Shown: piece after piece, positions 44,531 to 53,753 of the stretch
Numbering within the stretch: position 1 is the first letter of the stretch
Layout of the letters: each line of letters begins with the position of its first letter
NCBI GenBank assembly: GCA_944325825.1
Contig: CALVBP010000004.1
Span: forward strand, 1 to 64,000
Length of the DNA stretch: 64,000 nt
From: Candidatus Gastranaerophilales bacterium
Lineage (GTDB): Bacteria > Cyanobacteriota > Vampirovibrionia > Gastranaerophilales > Gastranaerophilaceae
Direction of reading: 5' to 3'
Notes under the pieces: generated by a model
What the model saw: the letters and a program-made list of their open reading frames with translations, nothing else
Databases searched by the model: none
What the model was told of the DNA's origin: nothing
Made by a program: the position numbers and the translations under genes

Positions 44531-44890
44531 ATGAGGTCTGCAATGAATATTAATGAGAATTCATTTAAAAAGGATTATTTAAGTAATAAATTTTTTAGTA
44601 AAATAAGCTCTTTTGTAAAAAAAGGAACAATGAAATTAAAAAGCCTTTCAAAAGATAGTTTTGAGAAGGAACAAGTTATAGAAAGTTCATCAAACATTAA
44701 AAATAAAACAAATAAACTCCCGAATAGTATTGGCGGGTTGCAAGATGATTTTTCTGGAAATATTGGGCATGAGGCAAAATTCTATCCTGAAGATATAAAA
44801 AAAATGGAACAAATGACTATAGAAGAAAAGCAAAATTATATAGCTGAGCTCCTTAAGAATGGTAAATTTATTGATGTTAAGCAATCTTAA
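44531..44890 (+). CDS. Second small gene of the toxin locus
   Basis: 119 aa, basic N-terminal half and a C-terminal helix YPEDIKKMEQMTIEEKQNYIAELLKNGKF. Weak ribosome site; ATG at 44543 is an alternative start. No family recognised. It could be an accessory or second immunity protein, or the surviving piece of an older toxin/immunity unit. Confidence 0.45.
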   Translation: MRSAMNINENSFKKDYLSNKFFSKISSFVKKGTMKLKSLSKDSFEKEQVIESSSNIKNKTNKLPNSIGGLQDDFSGNIGHEAKFYPEDIKKMEQMTIEEKQNYIAELLKNGKFIDVKQS

Positions 44891-45070
44891 ATTTTTAAAT
44901 AAGAGTAAGCAGAATTTTTATATAAGAAGTTAAAATGAGATAGATATGCAAATAAAACCAACTAGAATAAAAAACCTTCCTTAACAAAATTTACAAAATA
45001 TTATTTCCAAAGAGTCTGTTTGTAATATAATTTTCATGTAGTTTTTTTACGAAAAGAAAGGAAGAGACTC

Positions 45071-47236
45071 ATGAACGTTTTAGACAAAATCATGAAACCA
45101 AAATCAATTGCGGTTGTTGGTGCTTCAACCAAAGAACATACAATTGGTTCAGATATTATGAAAAGATTACAGGAATACAAATTTAACGGAAACATTTATC
45201 CTGTTAACCCGAAAGGCGGGATTATAGAAGGTTTGCAAGCTTATACAAGTGTTCTGGAAATTCCGGGCGAAGTCGATCTTGCAATTATTGTTGTTAACGC
45301 TAAATTTGTTTTAGATACAATTGATCAGTGCAACGAAAAAGGAATCAAAGGTTTATGTATAATTACTGCCGGGTTCAAAGAAACCGGTAAAGAAGGTGCT
45401 GAACTTGAAAAACAATTACTTGAAAAAGTAAGAGCTTACGGTATGAGATGTGTAGGTCCAAACTGCTTAGGTGTTGTTAACACTCATCCTGATATCAGAA
45501 TGGACGGTTGCTTTGCAGAATCTCTTCCTGAAAGAGGGAATATCGGATTTGTATCTCAATCAGGTGCTTTAGGCGGCGGTATTTTAAATATCTTAAAAGA
45601 CCTTAACCTCGGCTTTGCACAGTTTATTTCTATCGGAAACCAGGCTGATGTTAACGCAGAAACAGCTCTTGAATACTGGGAAGATGAAAAAGACGTTGAA
45701 CAGATTCTTCTTTATATGGAATCTATTCAAAACCCTGCTAATTTCAGAAAACTCGCTTCAAGAATTTCTAAAAAGAAACCTATTCTTGCGCTTAAAGCAG
45801 GTCGTTCTGCAGCAGGCGCAAGCGCAGCTTCTTCTCACACAGGTTCTTTAGCGGGTGCTGATAAAGCTGCTAACGCTCTATTACAGCAATCAGGTGTAAT
45901 CAGAGAATATTCTTTGAAAAATCTTTTTGCAACAGCAAAAGTTTTTGCCAACTGCCCTATCCCGAAAGGTGACAGAGTAGCAATTATTACAAACTCAGGA
46001 GGTCCGGGTATCATGGCAACCGATGCTGTTTGTGAATACGGTATGCAAATGGCCAAGATTACAGATGCTACAAAAGAAAAGTTAAGAAGTTTCTTACCTG
46101 CCGCTGCTTCTGTTAAAAACCCTGTTGATATGATTGCTTCCGCTCCGATTGAGCACTACAAGCAAACTCTTGAAACAGTTATAGCTGATGAGAATGTTGA
46201 TATGATTATTGTAATCTATCTTCCATTCTTAGGCTTGAAAGATATTGATGTAGCAAAAGCTGTTATGGAAATAAAAGCTGAACATCCTGAAAAACCGGTT
46301 ATCGGCGTATTTATGACTAAGAGTGAATTTTTCTCTCAATTGTCTGATATGGATGTTAATGTTCCGTTCTTTATGTATGCAGAAGAAGCTGCTGACGGTT
46401 TGAACAGACTTAATCAGCAGAGACTCTGGATGGAAAGACCTGAAGGCAAAATTCCTACTTTTGATGTTGATTATAAAAAAGCTCAGGGAATCATTGCCAA
46501 ATCAGTTAACGAAGGCAGAGATCAGTTAACTACACGTGAATCTATTGATGTACTTGATGCATACGGTATCAGAGTATGTAAATCAGGTTTTGCAAAATCA
46601 GAAGATGAAGCTGTTACAATCGCAGATTCTATCGGATATCCGGTTGTTATGAAAATGACTTCAAAAACAACTTCTCACAAAACCGATGTGGGCGGTGTAA
46701 GAGTTAATATCCAGTCTGCCGAACAATTAAGAGCTGAATATCAGGACTTGATTGCCAAGTTAACCGAAAAAGGACTTCTTGAAGGTTTGGAAGGTGTAAT
46801 TATTCAAGAAATGGTTAAGGGCAATCGTGAAATGGTTTGCGGTATTGCAACAGACCCTCAATACGGTCCTATGATGATGTTCGGTTTAGGCGGCGTATTC
46901 ATTGAAGTTATGAAAGACGTAACATTCAGAATTGCTCCTTTGACAGATGTTGATGCAAAAGAAATGATTAAATCAGTTAAAGCATACAAACTTCTTGAAG
47001 GTGCAAGAGGCACAAAACCTGCTCAAATGGAACAAATCGAAGAAACATTATTGAGATTGTCTCAACTTGTTCATGATTTCAAATTCATTGATGAGCTGGA
47101 TATCAATCCGCTGTTGATTTCTGAAAAGACAGGCGAAGGTATTGCGGTAGACGGACGTATCAAAGTTAGAATGGCAGAAGCTCAGGAAGCTTTGAACTAC
47201 CATTGCAAAGACAACGCTTGCGCTTGCGGAGTATAA
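45071..47236 (+). CDS. Acetate/acyl-CoA synthetase, NDP-forming (fused alpha-beta)
   Basis: 721 aa. An N-terminal CoA-binding domain (SIAVVGASTKEHTIGSDIM) and a succinyl-CoA-ligase-like domain with the phospho-His region (SSHTGSLAGADKAANALLQQSG) are followed by an ATP-grasp domain (YPVVMKMTSKTTSHKTDVGGV, GLGGVFIEVMKDVTFR; segments abbreviated). Interconverts acyl-CoA plus NDP and Pi with acid plus NTP, giving substrate-level ATP in anaerobes. Codon use is cleaner than its neighbours, suggesting high expression. The end carries an unusual CKDNACACGV tail. TATAAT and AAAGGAAG upstream. Confidence 0.93.
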   Translation: MNVLDKIMKPKSIAVVGASTKEHTIGSDIMKRLQEYKFNGNIYPVNPKGGIIEGLQAYTSVLEIPGEVDLAIIVVNAKFVLDTIDQCNEKGIKGLCIITAGFKETGKEGAELEKQLLEKVRAYGMRCVGPNCLGVVNTHPDIRMDGCFAESLPERGNIGFVSQSGALGGGILNILKDLNLGFAQFISIGNQADVNAETALEYWEDEKDVEQILLYMESIQNPANFRKLASRISKKKPILALKAGRSAAGASAASSHTGSLAGADKAANALLQQSGVIREYSLKNLFATAKVFANCPIPKGDRVAIITNSGGPGIMATDAVCEYGMQMAKITDATKEKLRSFLPAAASVKNPVDMIASAPIEHYKQTLETVIADENVDMIIVIYLPFLGLKDIDVAKAVMEIKAEHPEKPVIGVFMTKSEFFSQLSDMDVNVPFFMYAEEAADGLNRLNQQRLWMERPEGKIPTFDVDYKKAQGIIAKSVNEGRDQLTTRESIDVLDAYGIRVCKSGFAKSEDEAVTIADSIGYPVVMKMTSKTTSHKTDVGGVRVNIQSAEQLRAEYQDLIAKLTEKGLLEGLEGVIIQEMVKGNREMVCGIATDPQYGPMMMFGLGGVFIEVMKDVTFRIAPLTDVDAKEMIKSVKAYKLLEGARGTKPAQMEQIEETLLRLSQLVHDFKFIDELDINPLLISEKTGEGIAVDGRIKVRMAEAQEALNYHCKDNACACGV

Positions 47237-47262
47237 GAGGTAAAAATAGATAAAAAAGTTAG

Positions 47263-47285
47263 GGCGGAGCCTGAAAGGCTCCGCC
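47263..47285. terminator. Hairpin between convergent genes
   Basis: Perfect 10-bp stem GGCGGAGCCT/AGGCTCCGCC, 3-nt loop. A T-run (complement of the A-run at 47252) follows on the minus strand, so it ends the minus-strand 47316 gene and probably also the acyl-CoA synthetase transcript. Confidence 0.75.
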
Positions 47286-47315
47286 ACGTATCTATAGATA
47301 TATTGTTTTAGCTTC

Positions 47316-47816
47316 TTAGGCTTCAACGGTAAATTTTTGTAGTTTTTCTAGTTCTTTTTCTTTGTTTACATCTAAACTTTCTGTATACAAGGTTTGAACA
47401 AAGTCCTTTTTCAGGAATTTTTCATTAAGATATATAATTAAAGATTTAATTCCTTGTTCTAATTCATTGTTTGGATTTATACCAATTCTTTTTTCTACAG
47501 TTATATATTCTCTTGAATCATCTTGACCGTAATAACGGTTTTTTACTTCGTTACTTATTATATCATTAGTTAAAATTTGAATTTCTGTGTTTGCACCATC
47601 TTTAAGACTGCACATCATGTATCCTCTTGAAGATTGATTTAACTCCACAAGCATTTTGTCAGGTATTTTCCCAAGAGTGTTATTTAATTCTTTAATCCAG
47701 TTCGGGCTAGCATATTCAATCGCTTTTTGTAAAGTCGGGGTATTAACAATATGTGCCCGGAAATTGGTGTTTGAGTTGTGATTATAGGTTGATTGATTTA
47801 CTGCATTGATTTTCAT
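47316..47816 (-). CDS. Unknown protein with NFRA N-terminus
   Basis: 166 aa. Starts MKINAVNQSTYNHNSNTNFRA, closely matching the pattern of MNITPVSSTNFKG in the 16918 protein. The body is mixed alpha/beta and charged, with no signal peptide or TM. Ribosome site AAAGGAG. No enzymatic motifs seen. Probably a lineage-restricted family. Confidence 0.7.
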   Translation of the reverse strand: MKINAVNQSTYNHNSNTNFRAHIVNTPTLQKAIEYASPNWIKELNNTLGKIPDKMLVELNQSSRGYMMCSLKDGANTEIQILTNDIISNEVKNRYYGQDDSREYITVEKRIGINPNNELEQGIKSLIIYLNEKFLKKDFVQTLYTESLDVNKEKELEKLQKFTVEA

Positions 47817-48025
47817 TACTATTTTTCTCCTTTCAAAAACCTATGTTATATTTCTTTTAAAACAAGACAAAAAAAAATTTGCTGTTACAAATTAAGTAAA
47901 TGTATTTTTTACAAGGAAATGGGAGACACATTTTTTCCGTAACTCTGTTTTTAAAAATTATGTGGAAAAAGTTTTACGAATATATTATTATATTTTTATC
48001 GGGGATATATTTTAAAGGAGTTTAG

Positions 48026-50605
48026 ATGTTTAAGAGAGTTGTTATATTATTTGGTGCGTTAATTTTTTCTGTGTCGGTTTGGGCGGCGGATATTACTGTT
48101 CAAAAACTTCCTAACGGGCAGACTCTTGTTGTACAGGAAGTTAAAAATAATCCTATTGTGACGATTGATACCTGGATAAGAACCGGTTCTGTTAATGAAA
48201 ATGATACTAATAGCGGAGTGTCACATTTTTTGGAACATTTGTTTTTCAAGGGGACAAAGCTACATCCGGCAGGCGAGTTTGATAAAATTCTCGAATCAAA
48301 AGGGGCTGTTGTCAACGCTGCTACAAGCAAGGATTTTACGCATTATTATATAACAATACCGTCTGAATATTTTAATACTGCAATGGAATTACATTCTGAT
48401 ATGCTTTTAAATCCCCAGATTCCGAGAAAAGAGCTTGAAAAAGAAAGAAAGGTTGTACTTGAAGAGATAGCAAAAGACGGAAATACTCCTTCTAAAAAAG
48501 TATATGACAACTTGAATGATATGATGTATACAAATCATCCGTATAAAAGGAAAGTTATTGGTTCAGCGGATGTAATTTCAACTATAAGAAGAGAAGAGAT
48601 TCTTGATTATTTTAATAAATTTTATGCTCCTTCCAATATGGTAACCGTTATTGTCGGAGATGTAAATGCGGCAAAAGTTTCTCAAAAGGTGCAGGAGTGT
48701 TTTAATCAGGAATACAGAAAACCGGTAAAAAAATCTTTCAGGCATGAAAGTATGCTGACTTCGCAAAAACGCAAAGTTGATTATACGGATACGCAATCCG
48801 GATATATGATGATAGGGTTTAGAGGGGTAGATATATCTGATAATGAAACTTATGCACTTGACGTCCTTGCTCAGATTTTGGGCGGAGGTAAATCTTCAAA
48901 ACTATACAGAGATGTTAAAGAGCAAAAAGGTTTGGCGTATTCCATCTCTGCTTCTAACGGAAGCTATAGAGATGACGGGATTTTTTATGTAACAGCTAAT
49001 TATACACCTTCAAATACAGAAAAACTTGAAAAAGCAATATTTGATGAAATAGCGTATATTCAGAAATACGGAGTAACGGATGAAGAGCTCAAAATGGCGC
49101 AAAAAACGATTGAGCAGGATACTTATTATGCAAGAGAGTCGACTTCTGATATATCCTCAGAGCTCGGTTATATCGTAACATTAACCGGTGAAACAGATTT
49201 TTATAAAAACTATGTTGATAATATAAAAAAAGTTACCTATAAAGATGTTCAGGAAGCAGCTAAAAAATATTTAGGTGTAAATAAAAGTGCTGTATCAATA
49301 ATACTTCCAAAATCGATGGCAGAAGTTAAAACTAAGGCAGAGATTAAACATCAGGCGCAAAAAATATCCGAACAAGATGGGGTGGTAAAATATATTATTG
49401 ATAATAAATCAGCTCTCCTTGTAAATTCACACCAGAATAATGATATCATTGCAATGACAATTCTTGCCAAAGGCGGTGAATTTTTGGAAAAGATTCCGGG
49501 TGAGGGTACGCTTGCTGCCGGAGTTATGCTCAAAGGTACTCAAAAATATTCTTCTCAGGAACTTGCACAAATAATGGAGGAAAACGGAATTGAGATTTCT
49601 CCTGTGTGTGATGAAGACTATTTTATGGTAAATGTTCAGACAACAACGGCGCAGTTGGATTTGACTCTTGAGATTTTGGAGGAGATTCTTAATAACGCAG
49701 TTTTTGATGATTATGAAATAGAGAAGAAGCGTTCTGAAATTCTGAATAAGATTCGCCAGCAGAGAGATATCCCGATGAATATTGCAATGGAGAATTTTCA
49801 GACGTATATATTTGAAAACAGCGTTTATTCTCATACTAACAAAATTTTAGAAAAAACTCTTCCCGGTGTTACAAGGGAAAATGTGGTTGAATACTATAAC
49901 AAGGTTTTTGATTCCAAAAATATTATAATTTCAGTTAACGGAAATGTTGATAGTGAAAAACTTACAACAGCGTTTGGCTCTATGTTTGAAGATAAGAAAC
50001 AGCCTGTATTTGATTATTCAAAACAAAAAATAACAAAAATCTCAGCTCTCAAAAATATCACGAAAAATATAAACGATTTAAAAACATCCTGGCTTTTTTA
50101 TGGCTGGCAGACCGGAGGGGTGAAGGATAAAAAAGATTTTGTTACCTTAAAAGTTATAAATACACTTTTAGGTTCAGGCATGAGTTCAAGATTATATAAA
50201 AATCTTCGTGAGCAGGATGGTTTGGCTTATCAATTAGGCTCAATATATTCCCCGAGTATTCTGGGCGGGTATTTTGTAACGTATATAGGCACCAATCCGG
50301 ATACTTTGAACTATTCTTTTGACAAGATTAATCAGGAAATAACAAGATTAAAGATGGAATTTGTTTCCGACAGTGAACTAAAGGATGCTAAAGACAGATT
50401 AAAAGGCGGTTTTATTATAGCACTTGAAACAAACTCTTCAAAAGCTGCTAATATAGGTCTGTTTGAAGCAATGGGTTTTGGTTATAACTTCTTGCCCGAA
50501 TACATAAAAATGATAGATAACGTAACAGCTTCAGATATTATTAGTGTTGCTAATAAATATTTTGGAGATGTATATGTAAAATCTGTTGTGGATTCAACAA
50601 AATAA
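48026..50605 (+). CDS. M16 zinc peptidase, two-lobe, secreted
   Basis: 859 aa with a signal peptide (cleavage near VWAAD). The N-terminal lobe has the inverted zinc motif HFLEH (~73-77) and the distal Glu in ERKVVLEEIAKD, so it is active. The second lobe (~450 on) repeats the fold but lacks HxxEH, as in full-length M16 (PqqL/pitrilysin-type) clamshell enzymes. Periplasmic peptide degradation. Ribosome site AAAGGAG. Confidence 0.93.
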   Translation: MFKRVVILFGALIFSVSVWAADITVQKLPNGQTLVVQEVKNNPIVTIDTWIRTGSVNENDTNSGVSHFLEHLFFKGTKLHPAGEFDKILESKGAVVNAATSKDFTHYYITIPSEYFNTAMELHSDMLLNPQIPRKELEKERKVVLEEIAKDGNTPSKKVYDNLNDMMYTNHPYKRKVIGSADVISTIRREEILDYFNKFYAPSNMVTVIVGDVNAAKVSQKVQECFNQEYRKPVKKSFRHESMLTSQKRKVDYTDTQSGYMMIGFRGVDISDNETYALDVLAQILGGGKSSKLYRDVKEQKGLAYSISASNGSYRDDGIFYVTANYTPSNTEKLEKAIFDEIAYIQKYGVTDEELKMAQKTIEQDTYYARESTSDISSELGYIVTLTGETDFYKNYVDNIKKVTYKDVQEAAKKYLGVNKSAVSIILPKSMAEVKTKAEIKHQAQKISEQDGVVKYIIDNKSALLVNSHQNNDIIAMTILAKGGEFLEKIPGEGTLAAGVMLKGTQKYSSQELAQIMEENGIEISPVCDEDYFMVNVQTTTAQLDLTLEILEEILNNAVFDDYEIEKKRSEILNKIRQQRDIPMNIAMENFQTYIFENSVYSHTNKILEKTLPGVTRENVVEYYNKVFDSKNIIISVNGNVDSEKLTTAFGSMFEDKKQPVFDYSKQKITKISALKNITKNINDLKTSWLFYGWQTGGVKDKKDFVTLKVINTLLGSGMSSRLYKNLREQDGLAYQLGSIYSPSILGGYFVTYIGTNPDTLNYSFDKINQEITRLKMEFVSDSELKDAKDRLKGGFIIALETNSSKAANIGLFEAMGFGYNFLPEYIKMIDNVTASDIISVANKYFGDVYVKSVVDSTK

Positions 50606-50688
50606 AAGCTGTACACTCTTATCTAAATATGTTATTATAATTTTGTAATTGTAATTGTGCAAAATAAATAAAATAAAAGAGAGGTACT

Positions 50689-52524
50689 ATGAAAAGGAAT
50701 GGTTTTTCCTTGATGGAAATGATGATTGTGCTGCTTATAGTGGCTATTATAGCTGCAGCATCAGCCCCGATGGTTAGTAAAAAACTAATGAGAGATACCG
50801 CTGCCGGTAACAGTCCTTGGGTATATGCCGGTCTGAACGGATCTATTACATATAATCCGGATGGGAATGAGAATAAAGTAGCAATGATAGGTACGGTAGA
50901 TTCTTCTAAAGCAGGTTCAGCAAAGCTGTTAATCGAATCTTCCAATAATGAACCGCAAATTGCTCTGTCAACAGCCGGCAGTGATGAATCAATGAAGATT
51001 TATGCTAAAAATTCTGGTATAGTAGTTTCCAATAAAACTCCCTCTACTATTTCTGCAAATAGTGTCGGCATAGGTTCAGATATTTCCGCTCCCAGTATGT
51101 ATGGTACAGCAATAGGTTATAAAACAAGTGTCAGCACTTATTCTACAGCAGTTGGCAGTGAAGCTAGTTCAAGACAAAGCTACGGAATAGCCATAGGTTA
51201 CAAAGCAAATACGGCGGGCTCATCTATTGCTATTGGGCGAGAAGCTGACGTAAGCCAAACTAACGGAGTAGCTATAGGCAACAAAGCTAGCGCTAAAGGC
51301 TTAGCTACCGCTATTGGCAGACAAGCTACTGCTTCCGGCGACAGTTCAACGGCAATAGGTGCATCTGCTGATGCATCCGGAAATTATTCAATTGCACTGG
51401 GATGCGAAACTTCTGCAGGAGATGGCTCCGTAGCACAAGGGTGTCATGCAAATGCAACTTCATATTCTATAGCACAAGGATATTATGCAAATTCAACAGG
51501 AAATTCTGTTGCCATGGGTAGAAGAGCAAATTCAACCTTAAACTCTGTAGCAATTGGAAACAACACAAAAGCCAGAGGAACATCAAGTACAGCCGTTGGG
51601 TATAATGCAGGCGCCAGAGGAACATCAAGTACAGCTATTGGACATAATGCAAGCGCTAATGGCTCATATACGGCTGCATTCGGTATGTCAGCAAAGGCAA
51701 CCGGAGACTATTCAACCGCTGTCGGTGAAGGTGCAGAGGCAACCGGAGGCTATTCAACCGCTGTCGGTGAAGGTGCAGAGGCAACCGGTAGTCTTTCAGC
51801 TTCGTTTGGAAGGATTGCTAAGGCAAAAGGAAATTATTCTCTTGCCCTCGGTTATAATTCAACGGCTTCTTATGCAAATTCCGTTGCTCTTGGTGCAGAT
51901 ACTATAACGACAGCAACCCACCAAATAGTTTTAGGAACAAAGGACGATACTGTTGTTATTCCCGGTAAATTGGAAGTAAATGGTGATGAAGGACAAATGA
52001 CTCTTGGCGGACCAAATACAACTATTTATATTCCGGGTAAGTTAGCTGTTGATCATGATGTTGAGCTGGCTAAAAAAGATGGAGAGATATGGGGAAGATT
52101 TTTCGGGTACGGCAGCGCAAAGTATGGTAAAATTTGGAGAACTACAGGCGGTCACTTATATTATGAACCGTCTGACCGCCGTTTGAAAAATGTAGGCGAA
52201 GCTTTTACAAGCGGGTTGGATAAAATTAAACAATTGAAAGTTTATAACTACACATTCAAAAAAGACCCGGAAAAAATACCTTATGTCGGTGTTATAGCAC
52301 AAGACTTGCAAAAAATATTCCCGAATGCCGTAACCAAAGGCGAAGATGGATTCTTAAGAATCAGATGGGATGAAATATTCTATGCTCTTGTTAATGCTGT
52401 AAAAGAACTTGATATAAGACTTTCTAACGACACAGTAGCTTTAAATAAACGAATTTCCGAACTTGAAAAACAAAATAAGAAATTGGAAAAACGCTTGGAA
52501 GCTCTGGAAAAGAAGGTTAAATAA
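50689..52524 (+). CDS. Type IV prepilin fused to YadA-head repeats and an S74 chaperone domain
   Basis: 611 aa. N-terminus KRNG/FSLMEMMIVLLIVAIIAAAS is a class-III prepilin leader with cleavage after Gly and Glu at +5. Residues ~125-415 hold about twenty 14-residue repeats of the form S-x-A-[IL]-G-x-x-[AS]-x-A-x-G, the trimeric YadA/Hep-Hag head. At ~495 SDRRLKNV begins a peptidase-S74/endosialidase intramolecular chaperone (YVGVIAQDLQKIFPNAV), and the last 40 residues are coiled coil (KRISELEKQNKKLEKRLEALEKK). It is probably a pilus-like or inner-membrane-anchored trimeric surface fibre. Ribosome site GAGAGG. Confidence 0.92.
   Translation: MKRNGFSLMEMMIVLLIVAIIAAASAPMVSKKLMRDTAAGNSPWVYAGLNGSITYNPDGNENKVAMIGTVDSSKAGSAKLLIESSNNEPQIALSTAGSDESMKIYAKNSGIVVSNKTPSTISANSVGIGSDISAPSMYGTAIGYKTSVSTYSTAVGSEASSRQSYGIAIGYKANTAGSSIAIGREADVSQTNGVAIGNKASAKGLATAIGRQATASGDSSTAIGASADASGNYSIALGCETSAGDGSVAQGCHANATSYSIAQGYYANSTGNSVAMGRRANSTLNSVAIGNNTKARGTSSTAVGYNAGARGTSSTAIGHNASANGSYTAAFGMSAKATGDYSTAVGEGAEATGGYSTAVGEGAEATGSLSASFGRIAKAKGNYSLALGYNSTASYANSVALGADTITTATHQIVLGTKDDTVVIPGKLEVNGDEGQMTLGGPNTTIYIPGKLAVDHDVELAKKDGEIWGRFFGYGSAKYGKIWRTTGGHLYYEPSDRRLKNVGEAFTSGLDKIKQLKVYNYTFKKDPEKIPYVGVIAQDLQKIFPNAVTKGEDGFLRIRWDEIFYALVNAVKELDIRLSNDTVALNKRISELEKQNKKLEKRLEALEKKVK
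51571..51652 (+). repeat. 42-bp tandem repeat pair A (in pilin chimera)
   Basis: Two near-identical 42-bp units at 51571 and 51613 (GCCAGAGGAACATCAAGTAC and onward), each 14 codons, one head repeat. Confidence 0.75.
51697..51780 (+). repeat. 42-bp tandem repeat pair B (in pilin chimera)
   Basis: 51697-51738 and 51739-51780 differ by one base. Each encodes one 14-residue head repeat, so recent slippage-type duplication is likely. Confidence 0.85.
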
Positions 52525-52536
52525 ATCTTAATAACT

Positions 52537-52571
52537 AAGAGGCGGCGGGATTTATCCCGCCGCCTCTTTTT
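52537..52571. terminator. Bidirectional intrinsic terminator
   Basis: Perfect 14-bp stem AAGAGGCGGCGGGA/TCCCGCCGCCTCTT, TTTA loop, then T-run. It ends the pilin chimera and lies beyond the convergent PAP2 gene. Confidence 0.92.
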
Positions 52572-52597
52572 ATATCTACTCTCTCTTTTTTACCCTT

Positions 52598-53215
52598 TTA
52601 TCTATTAAACCACTTTGTTATTATTATATACAGATTAACAAGTAAGAATCCTAAAAAGAAACCGGCAATAACATCGGTTAGATAATGAACTCCTAACCAG
52701 AGGCGGGAAAGAGCAACTAAAAATATCCAGATACCGAATACAATAGTTAATAAATATCTCCAGAATTCATTTTTAACATAGTGTAGTGTAAGATAAATCA
52801 GGATTCCCAAAAAACATGTGGTTGTTGATGTGTGTCCGGAAGGAAAACTGAACTCCGGATGCAGGAAAGGTCTTTCTCTGCATATAAAGTTTTTCATCAA
52901 TCCGGTTAAAAAGAATGCTCCTTGAGTAAAAAATACTAATAAAAAAGCTTTTAAATATTTTCCATGTGAAACAAGAACCGAGCAGGCAGCTATTTGAGGC
53001 CATAAAAGCTGGTTTGCTCTTCCAAATTCCGATACAAAAACCGGAATATAGGATGGAAAAGGCGAAAGAGCAAGTCTTATTGATTTTAATACGGTTCTGT
53101 CAAATTCATCCAGCCCCGGCATATACAAAACCATTATGCTTAATACCGCAAGAATAATTATTGAAATTGTCACGTAATTCCAGTTTGCAACAACTCCTGA
53201 ACCTTTATCTCTCAT
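52598..53215 (-). CDS. PAP2-family membrane phosphatase
   Basis: 205 aa with ~5-6 TM helices and the three phosphatase motifs: KNFICRERPFL, PSGHTSTT, and SRLWLGVHYLTDVIAG. Members dephosphorylate undecaprenyl or lipid pyrophosphates at the outer face of the inner membrane. Ribosome site GGAAGGG. Follows the 53238 gene at 22 bp. Confidence 0.92.
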   Translation of the reverse strand: MRDKGSGVVANWNYVTISIIILAVLSIMVLYMPGLDEFDRTVLKSIRLALSPFPSYIPVFVSEFGRANQLLWPQIAACSVLVSHGKYLKAFLLVFFTQGAFFLTGLMKNFICRERPFLHPEFSFPSGHTSTTTCFLGILIYLTLHYVKNEFWRYLLTIVFGIWIFLVALSRLWLGVHYLTDVIAGFFLGFLLVNLYIIITKWFNR

Positions 53216-53237
53216 CTTTTCCCTTCCGTATTATAAA

Positions 53238-53738
53238 TTATATACCGCATTTAACAATGCCTAAAAGACCTAAAATCTTGCTGAAGATTTTAATTATGAT
53301 GGGTGAAATTTCGCTTACAAAAACTGCAAAGAAGAACAGCGCACCTAAAACAGCTATGAGTTTTTGGATATCAGAAAACATAAATATTTTTTTATTCTTA
53401 AATTCTTCAATTCCTTTGTACTCATCCGTGAACGGTTTTACGGGGAATTTTTCTTCAATTTTTTCTATAACGTTGGTGAATTTTATTTTGATTAAAGTGT
53501 TATATGAATCAACATTCATCCACCATAGAGCGCAGAATGAGATTCCTATAACAGAAAAGACAAGAGTGGCGGTTAATCTTTCCATGAAAACTACATTTCC
53601 TGTAAAAATCATTGCAAACAGAATTACGATAATTGATATCATATAAAATCTGTTTGTATTGAAGTTCCTGTCAATAAAATTGTCTTTTTGTTCTGTGTAA
53701 AGTCTATACTCTTGAAATATCAGCTCGTCTCTATCCAT
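53238..53738 (-). CDS. Small membrane protein, RipA-like
   Basis: 166 aa with two TM hairpins (~32-75) and a third (~130-155). The N-terminal ELIFQEYRLYTEQKDNFIDRNFNTNRFY resembles the opening of RipA-type octameric membrane proteins. Weak identification. Ribosome site AGGAG, 15 bp after ftsH in the same direction. Confidence 0.55.
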   Translation of the reverse strand: MDRDELIFQEYRLYTEQKDNFIDRNFNTNRFYMISIIVILFAMIFTGNVVFMERLTATLVFSVIGISFCALWWMNVDSYNTLIKIKFTNVIEKIEEKFPVKPFTDEYKGIEEFKNKKIFMFSDIQKLIAVLGALFFFAVFVSEISPIIIKIFSKILGLLGIVKCGI

Positions 53739-53753
53739 AATAAGCTCCTATAA

